DNA of 64,000 nucleotides from Leisingera aquaemixtae (GTDB taxonomy: Bacteria; Pseudomonadota; Alphaproteobacteria; Rhodobacterales; Rhodobacteraceae), in NCBI RefSeq assembly GCF_019801145.1, contig NZ_JAHVJQ010000003.1:124001-188000 (forward strand), in the 5' to 3' direction. Below, piece by piece: positions 56,235 to 64,000 of the stretch (position 1 is the first letter of the stretch; every line of letters starts with the position of its first letter). Both the position numbers and the translations under genes were made by a program. Below the pieces are notes generated by a model, which ran no database searches, was not told the DNA's origin, and saw nothing but the letters and a program-made list of their open reading frames with translations.

Positions 56235-56981
56235 ATGCATCTTGATGTTCAGGATCTCAGGAACTTCTACTACCGCAGCACCCTGGGGCGCGCGGCGCAG
56301 GCCTCGATCCGCGGCCGCCTGCTGGAGCTGTGGCCGGAGGCCGCCGGGCTGACGGTGGCGGGCTTCGGCTTTGCCGCGCCGCTCCTGCGCCCCTACCTGC
56401 CGGAGGCGCGCCGGGTGATGGCGCTGATGCCCGGGCCGCAGGGGGTGATGCAATGGCCCGCGGGGATGCCCAACGTCTCAGTCCTGTGCGAGGAGACCAG
56501 CTGGCCAATCGACACCGGGCGGGCCGACCGGCTGGTGGTGATGCACGGGCTGGAGACCTCGGAGCGGCCCAGCAGGCTGCTGGAGGAATGCTGGCGGGCG
56601 CTGGGGCCGGGGGGGCGGGCGATTTTCATCGTGCCGAACCGGGCCGGCCTCTGGGCGCGCTCGGACCTGACGCCGTTCGGCTATGGCCGCCCCTACACGC
56701 TGCGCCAGCTGGAGGGCCAGCTGCGCGAGCACCAGTTCGCCATCGAGCAGCACACCGCCGCGCTTTACCGGCTGCCCAGCCACAAGCGGTTCTGGCTGAA
56801 ATCCGGCGCCATGCTGGAAAAGATGGGCCGCAAGCTGCCCGCGATGCTGGCCGGCGGGGTGTTCATGGTCGAGGTCAGCAAGCAGACCTATCCGCAGAAG
56901 GGCCACATGATCCGCACCAAGACGCCCAGCCGCATCCGGGTGCTGGAAGGCCTGTCCAACCCGATGCCGGAACCGGCCTGA
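56235..56981 (+). CDS. Class I SAM-dependent methyltransferase
   Basis: 248 residues from ATG 56235. It has a methyltransferase-11-like layout: [20 protein letters not shown] as the SAM-binding strand-turn (a degenerate G-x-G), [20 protein letters not shown] as motif II, and [19 protein letters not shown] as motif III. The substrate is unknown. It is a frequent neighbour of gloB in Rhodobacteraceae as far as I recall. The C-terminus ends in a positively charged tail. Confidence 0.85.
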   Translation: MHLDVQDLRNFYYRSTLGRAAQASIRGRLLELWPEAAGLTVAGFGFAAPLLRPYLPEARRVMALMPGPQGVMQWPAGMPNVSVLCEETSWPIDTGRADRLVVMHGLETSERPSRLLEECWRALGPGGRAIFIVPNRAGLWARSDLTPFGYGRPYTLRQLEGQLREHQFAIEQHTAALYRLPSHKRFWLKSGAMLEKMGRKLPAMLAGGVFMVEVSKQTYPQKGHMIRTKTPSRIRVLEGLSNPMPEPA

Positions 56982-57354
56982 CGCGGGGCCGCGCAAAGGC
57001 GGCGGATTTCGATTCCCGAAAATGACCGGAACTGCCCGTTCGGGTGGTTTTACACCCGAGTGTGACGTTTTTTGGCGCAAATGCCGCTTTCCGGAATCGC
57101 AAAATCCTGCAGTTCACCCGCACTTTTTTATTTATCGACTGTGGTCAAAGGGCCGCACTTGGGGCAAGTCATTGAAAACGCAGGAAACATGCTTTCTTCT
57201 GTTACCGTTATAGGCAGTTGATAGGTCGCATCCGCTCTGCTAGACCCACGCTGATTTCAACGCCCCGCTGCCAATGGGGGATGACTCACGCCCCCGGACG
57301 CCGCCTGAGGCCAGGTATGCCAACCGGGGCCAAAAACATATCGGAAGGGTGGAC
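56982..57354 (+). promoter_or_regulatory. Promoter region of the ATP synthase operon
   Basis: 373 bases without a credible gene. The centre (about 57120-57230) is AT-rich, with TTTTTTATTTATCGAC, TCATTGAAAAC and GTTATAGGCAGTTGATAGG, and probably holds the promoter. No single -35/-10 pair stands out. The last 100 bases form the leader. Confidence 0.5.
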
Positions 57355-57915
57355 GTGTCCGAACCAGCTTCGATTTCTGCAGGCATTGCTGCGCGCTATG
57401 CCACGGCGGTGTTCGACATCGCGGAAGAGAACAAGGCGCTCGACAGCCTTGAAACCAGCATCAATGACCTGGCAGCCGCCCTGGCTGACAGCGACGATCT
57501 CAACAGCCTGATCCAGTCGCCGCTGGTGTCGCGCGAAGAGCAAGGCGCCGCAATCACCGCGGTGGCAGACAAGATGGGCCTGGACCCCGTTCTGCGCAAC
57601 ACCCTGGCTCTGATGGCCGACAAGCGCCGCCTGTTCGTGGTGCCCGCGCTGATCAGCGCGCTGCGCGACCGCCTGGCCGAAGCCCGCGGCGAGGTCACCG
57701 CAGAGGTGGTGTCCGCCAAGGCGCTGACCAAGACCCAGAGCGAAAAGCTGGCCAAGACCCTGGCCGAGCGCGTGGGCAAGAAAGTTACCATCAATGCTTC
57801 CGTCGATGCCTCCATCATCGGCGGTCTTGTCGTTAAAGTGGGCTCGAAGATGATCGACAGCTCGATCCGCTCCAAGCTCAACTCCCTACAGAATGCAATG
57901 AAAGAGGTCGGATAA
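57355..57915 (+). CDS. atpH: ATP synthase F1 subunit delta
   Basis: 186 residues from the GTG at 57355 (VSEPASISAGIAARYATAVF), with GGAAGGG just upstream. Delta links the F1 head to the peripheral stalk. The conserved C-terminal segment IGGLVVKVGSKMIDSSIRSKL is present. An upstream in-frame ATG at 57274 would add a non-conserved extension. It is followed after a stop by the atpA ATG at 57916 with no gap. Confidence 0.96.
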   Translation: MSEPASISAGIAARYATAVFDIAEENKALDSLETSINDLAAALADSDDLNSLIQSPLVSREEQGAAITAVADKMGLDPVLRNTLALMADKRRLFVVPALISALRDRLAEARGEVTAEVVSAKALTKTQSEKLAKTLAERVGKKVTINASVDASIIGGLVVKVGSKMIDSSIRSKLNSLQNAMKEVG

Positions 57916-59454
<1,539 letters not shown>

Positions 59455-59469
59455 GGAGAGAGTCGGGAC

Positions 59470-60345
59470 ATGCCTTCTCTCAAGGACCTTAAAACCAGGA
59501 TCGAGTCGGTCAAATCGACCCGCAAGATCACCAAAGCCATGCAAATGGTGGCCGCGGCGAAACTTCGCCGCGCCCAGGAAGCTGCCGAGGACTCCCGTCC
59601 CTACGCCAAGCGGTTCAACGCCGTGATGGCGGGGCTGGCGGCCTCGGTCGGCGGCAGCGAGTCGGCTCCCAAGCTGCTTCGCGGCACCGGCAGCGACCAG
59701 ACCCACCTGCTCGTCGTGATGACCGCAGAGCGCGGCCTGTGCGGCGGCTTCAACTCGAACATTGCCAAGCTCGCCCGCCACAAGGCGGCCGAGCTGAAGG
59801 CCGCGGGCAAGACGGTCAAGGTTCTGACCGTCGGCAAGAAGGGCCGCGACGCCCTGAAGCGCGACCTCGGCAGTGATTTCGTCGGCCATGTGGACCTCAG
59901 CGAGTTCAAGCGGATCGGCTATGCCAATGCGCAGGAGATCGCCAAGGACATCCTGACCCGGTTCGATGCTGGTGAATTCGACGTCGCCACGATCTTCTAC
60001 TCGGAGTTCGTCAACGTCGTGACCCAGATCCCGACCGCGCAGCAGATCATCCCGGCTTCCTTCGAAGCCGAGGAAGGTGAAAGCTCTGGCGCCGTCTACG
60101 ACTACGAACCGGGCGAAGAGCAGATCCTGGCGGACCTGCTGCCGCGCGGCGTGGCGACCCAGATCTTCTCTGGCCTGCTGGAAAACGGCGCATCCGAGCA
60201 GGGTGCCCGGATGAGCGCAATGGACAACGCGACCCGCAACGCGGGCGAGATGATCGACAAGCTGACCATCGAGTTCAACCGCTCCCGCCAGGCCGTGATC
60301 ACCAACGAGCTGATTGAAATCATTTCGGGCGCTGAGGCGCTCTAA
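59470..60345 (+). CDS. atpG: ATP synthase F1 subunit gamma
   Basis: 291 residues, the rotor shaft inside the alpha/beta ring. The N-terminal helix [20 protein letters not shown] and the C-terminal helix [20 protein letters not shown] are highly conserved. A good ribosome site (AAGGAGAG) is in the 15-base gap after atpA. Confidence 0.98.
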   Translation: MPSLKDLKTRIESVKSTRKITKAMQMVAAAKLRRAQEAAEDSRPYAKRFNAVMAGLAASVGGSESAPKLLRGTGSDQTHLLVVMTAERGLCGGFNSNIAKLARHKAAELKAAGKTVKVLTVGKKGRDALKRDLGSDFVGHVDLSEFKRIGYANAQEIAKDILTRFDAGEFDVATIFYSEFVNVVTQIPTAQQIIPASFEAEEGESSGAVYDYEPGEEQILADLLPRGVATQIFSGLLENGASEQGARMSAMDNATRNAGEMIDKLTIEFNRSRQAVITNELIEIISGAEAL

Positions 60346-61791
<1,446 letters not shown>

Positions 61792-61847
61792 GAACGGATT
61801 TTCCCCCGCGCCCTCGCGGTGCGGGGGGACCCTGAAAGGAGGCCCCA

Positions 61848-62261
61848 ATGGCACAAACGATGCAATTCGACCTCGTGAGCCCCGAGCGCGCCCTGGCGTC
61901 GCTTCAGGCCAGCGCGGTTCAGATCCCCGGGTCCGAGGGTGACATGACGGCGATGCCTCAGCACGCGCCGACCATCACCACCCTGCGCCCCGGCGTGCTG
62001 AAGGTCGAAAGCCCCGAAGGCAACTCGGAGTATCTGGTGACCGGCGGTTTTGCCGAAATCGCAGGCGACAGCCTGTCGGTTCTGGCCGAGCGCGCGATCC
62101 CGATGGCCGAGATGACCCGCGATCAGATGAACACCCTGATCGAGGAAGCCCGCGAGATGTACAAGACCGCGAAAGAGGAAGACCAGCCGCACGGCCTGGT
62201 CGAGGACGCAGCCAAGCTGCTCGCCGACATGGAAGCCCTGGGCACCCATATGTCCCTCTGA
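61848..62261 (+). CDS. atpC: ATP synthase F1 subunit epsilon
   Basis: 137 residues, the N-terminal beta-barrel and C-terminal helices of the epsilon subunit, which couples shaft rotation and inhibits hydrolysis. It begins [28 protein letters not shown] precedes the ATG. It is the last gene of the operon, 27 bases before the terminator. Confidence 0.97.
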   Translation: MAQTMQFDLVSPERALASLQASAVQIPGSEGDMTAMPQHAPTITTLRPGVLKVESPEGNSEYLVTGGFAEIAGDSLSVLAERAIPMAEMTRDQMNTLIEEAREMYKTAKEEDQPHGLVEDAAKLLADMEALGTHMSL

Positions 62262-62288
62262 TCCAAACGCGGATTGGACGAATTTGAG

Positions 62289-62317
62289 ACCGGCTCCCGT
62301 TGGGGGCCGGTTTTTTT
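62289..62317 (+). terminator. Rho-independent terminator of the atp operon
   Basis: ACCGGCTCCC pairs with GGGGCCGGT around a short loop, with one wobble pair, followed by TTTTTTT ending at 62317. Confidence 0.92.
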
Positions 62318-62479
62318 GTTGGGAGCAGGCGGGGCGCGAAGGAGGGCAGGGGCGCTGGTTGACCTGTGCAGGGGGCCTTGTTCAATTCCTTGTTATTAGA
62401 GCTGAGAACCTGGGGCAATTAGCGTGAGAAGGCCGTCGTTAACGACAGCAGGTGCTGAATGGATCAACTTCGCTCCCTC

Positions 62480-63517
62480 TCACTCGCTTAGGTGCTCTTC
62501 CAGAAAGCCGATGATCCGGTCGCTCAAGGCACTTCGCGTGCCGTCGTCGGCCAGCGATACTGCGCCATGCGGGTAAAAGTGGGCAAAACCCGGAACCCAG
62601 GCCAACTGGTAATCAACGCCCGCGTCTTGCATAAGGTTTATGATGCCCGGCAACTGCCCCAGCTGCGTATGCTCATCAAACTGTGAGTACACCAGCAGCG
62701 CAGGCGGCAGGTTGCCAAACTGAGCAACGGCATCATGCTCAAACAGAACGTCCGTTCCGGAAAGCGGAAACACTGCCGCCAATGGTGTCTGCAAACCGAA
62801 GGCGACATTCATGGTGATCCCGCCGCCGGCTGAATGACCGCCCATCGCAATCCGAGAAGGCTCAACTCCAAACCGATCAGCGTTCTTTACCACAAAGTCG
62901 AACGCCATCCGCACGTCTTCAGCGGCAGAAACACCGGCATCCCACAAAAACTGCCGGCCCTCTGGTGTATCTGGAAGAGGTGGCAGGCCCATGGCACCGC
63001 GCGCGCGAACTGTTGCTTCGAACACCTCAGGCGTGACGTAGGTGTCAATGTCCTCAAGGAGATTTGCTTCTCCAGGCAATAAAGTCGGTACAGGGTTTTC
63101 GGGCGCTAAACGGTACTCCACAACAAATACGACGTACCCCAGAGGAGCCAGCAGGCGTGCATAGTCTTCGGGACGGGAATGGACCGCTGCCTCCAACCGG
63201 AAGGGGGCCTGCCTGCGTCCGCCGCGATGGTGCGCACCTCCGTGGACATAGATGACCGCTGGACGGGCTGTGCTCGGCTTGTACGCATCGCTTGAGAAAT
63301 CCGCGTTCTCCTCATTCGGATAGTAAACGTCCATCCTTAGATCGCGTTCGACTTCTACACCGTCAGGCGCGATGACCGCCCGGCCGTAAACGACATCAAG
63401 TTCAGCGCGGTATCCAAGCGACGTTTCAGCAGATGCAGCACCTACCGATATTATGAGAAAGCCCAAGGTCGACAACAAAGCCAAAGTTATCCGACGCGTG
63501 CATTTTCCGATTTCCAT
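62480..63517 (-). CDS. Exported alpha/beta hydrolase (HSL-type esterase/lipase family)
   Basis: 345 residues from ATG 63517, preceded by AAAGGG. It has a signal peptide (ITLALLSTLGFLIISVGAAS, cleaved near ASAET). The oxyanion-hole motif HGGAHHRGG, the nucleophile elbow GGHSAGGG and the late FAHFYPHGA histidine form the usual triad. Substrate unknown. Base composition looks lower in GC than the flanking atp genes, and the gene is oriented opposite to them, which hints at later acquisition. It may be a carboxylesterase acting in the periplasm. Confidence 0.87.
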   Translation of the reverse strand: MEIGKCTRRITLALLSTLGFLIISVGAASAETSLGYRAELDVVYGRAVIAPDGVEVERDLRMDVYYPNEENADFSSDAYKPSTARPAVIYVHGGAHHRGGRRQAPFRLEAAVHSRPEDYARLLAPLGYVVFVVEYRLAPENPVPTLLPGEANLLEDIDTYVTPEVFEATVRARGAMGLPPLPDTPEGRQFLWDAGVSAAEDVRMAFDFVVKNADRFGVEPSRIAMGGHSAGGGITMNVAFGLQTPLAAVFPLSGTDVLFEHDAVAQFGNLPPALLVYSQFDEHTQLGQLPGIINLMQDAGVDYQLAWVPGFAHFYPHGAVSLADDGTRSALSDRIIGFLEEHLSE

Positions 63518-63891
63518 AACGATACCCTTTGACAATGCCGGTTAAATAACAATTCGACTATGGCATGGGGCGTTGTGCGCGCAAAGCGTCGTTTGGCCAA
63601 ATTCTGTTGCAGAAACCAATGGCTCCATTGGGCTCAATCCCGGCATTGGGCTGAGAAGACCCTGCTGAACTGAGGGGCATCCAGCCTTCCCTCACCAGAA
63701 CCGTCTCCGGAACTTGCAGCGCCAATTTCTCCGCCCTTAACCCAATTCTCACCAAACATACCGGAAACCGCCCTGCAGGACGATTCCCCAGCCTGCAGGG
63801 TTCCCCGTGACCGATTGGACCTCCGGCTGTGCCACCGGGATCGGCTTCAAATTCGGCTTCCACTGCCAGCCAATCCCGGCCTTGCCCGGCT
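63518..63891. other. Gene-free stretch
   Basis: 374 bases with no credible gene on either strand. The first ~40 bases are AT-rich and should hold the promoter of the minus-strand hydrolase. CCTGCAGG occurs twice around 63771-63800. An AAATTCTGTTGCAGAAACC stretch near 63600 faintly resembles insertion-sequence ends, too weak to call. Confidence 0.4.
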
Positions 63892-64000
63892 TTAAAGCCT
63901 GCGCTCAATTCCGCGCATCAGCGTGAACGTCCGCCGCCAGAGCTTTTCATACTCCGGCACCGACCGGGTCCGGTAGAACTCACTGGCCTGTTCGAAATTC
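63892..64000 (-). CDS. 3' end of an unidentified gene (partial)
   Basis: The last 35 codons of a minus-strand gene running off the window edge. They read NFEQASEFYRTRSVPEYEKL and then WRRTFTLMRGIERRL before a TAA at 63892-63894. The sequence looks coding (amphipathic, basic end), but it is too short for me to assign a family. Confidence 0.6.
   Translation of the reverse strand, partial: NFEQASEFYRTRSVPEYEKLWRRTFTLMRGIERRL

Noticed and set aside
57022-57213. A 63-codon small open frame before atpH
   Set aside because: It lies in the AT-rich promoter region, lacks a good ribosome site and has no recognisable sequence.
63590-63660. Insertion-sequence end
   Set aside because: TTCTGTTGCAGAAACC is only loosely like known IS6-type ends. 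There is no transposase and no matching inverted repeat in the window.

Overview
The window looks like a chromosomal segment from a Roseobacter-group alphaproteobacterium (Rhodobacteraceae, Leisingera/Phaeobacter-like). This rests on high GC content, the atpHAGDC order with a 186-aa delta subunit, a 206-aa ribosomal protein S4 starting with GTG, a DUF2125 protein, a probable 2-aminoethylphosphonate transporter, and a BCCT-betaine style operon. The genus is an inference from gene style and was not tested. No rRNA, tRNA, CRISPR array, complete insertion sequence or prophage was seen.

Left part (1-16.6 kb). A UbiD/UbiX decarboxylase pair (129-2251) is followed by a four-gene cassette (2530-8782): a nitrilase-fold amidohydrolase, a very long Orn/Lys/Arg-type PLP decarboxylase, an ATP-grasp ligase-like protein and a C45-type Ntn hydrolase/acyltransferase. 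Together these look like an uncharacterised pathway that makes an amine and then builds or breaks amide bonds; it is the strongest candidate here for an undescribed system. Next come a GDSL hydrolase fused to RTX repeats, a three-gene ABC transporter of the 2-aminoethylphosphonate class, and an ArsR regulator that is probably leaderless, with a palindromic operator, followed by a DUF318/ArsP-type permease.

Middle (16.9-33.7 kb). A small chemosensory cluster encodes a soluble double-PAS transducer (BdlA-like), CheR, CheD and a triple-CheW protein, with no CheA or CheY in the window. An adenosylcobalamin riboswitch precedes a BtuF/C/D-like importer. A LysR regulator faces a catabolic operon of aldehyde dehydrogenase, atypical membrane-dipeptidase-family protein, an unknown 562-aa protein, a DUF3726 protein, an Ldh-family NAD(P) oxidoreductase and a BCCT transporter. 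It probably handles import and breakdown of a betaine-like or cyclic-imine-forming compound.

Right part (33.8-64 kb). katG and oxyR are divergent. Then come a Hint-domain protein, rpsD, a secreted PA14-type protein, an Lrp regulator facing a class V aminotransferase, and an unknown 548-aa Lys/Ala-rich protein with a peptidoglycan-binding-like N-terminus. These are followed by hisC-tyrA-extensin, DUF2125 facing a ChaC-type cyclotransferase, a MotA/TolQ-like plus MotB/OmpA-like pair, an M23 peptidase with clpA, gloB facing a methyltransferase, and the F1 ATP synthase operon ending at a clear terminator. A secreted alpha/beta hydrolase of visibly lower GC and the 3' end of an unidentified gene close the window.

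Most of the window is ordinary core genome. The accessory or poorly understood parts are 2530-10526, 15158-16614, 16931-21438, 27447-30748, 42226-43872 and 62480-64000. All assignments come from reading the translated sequences by eye; no database search was run.
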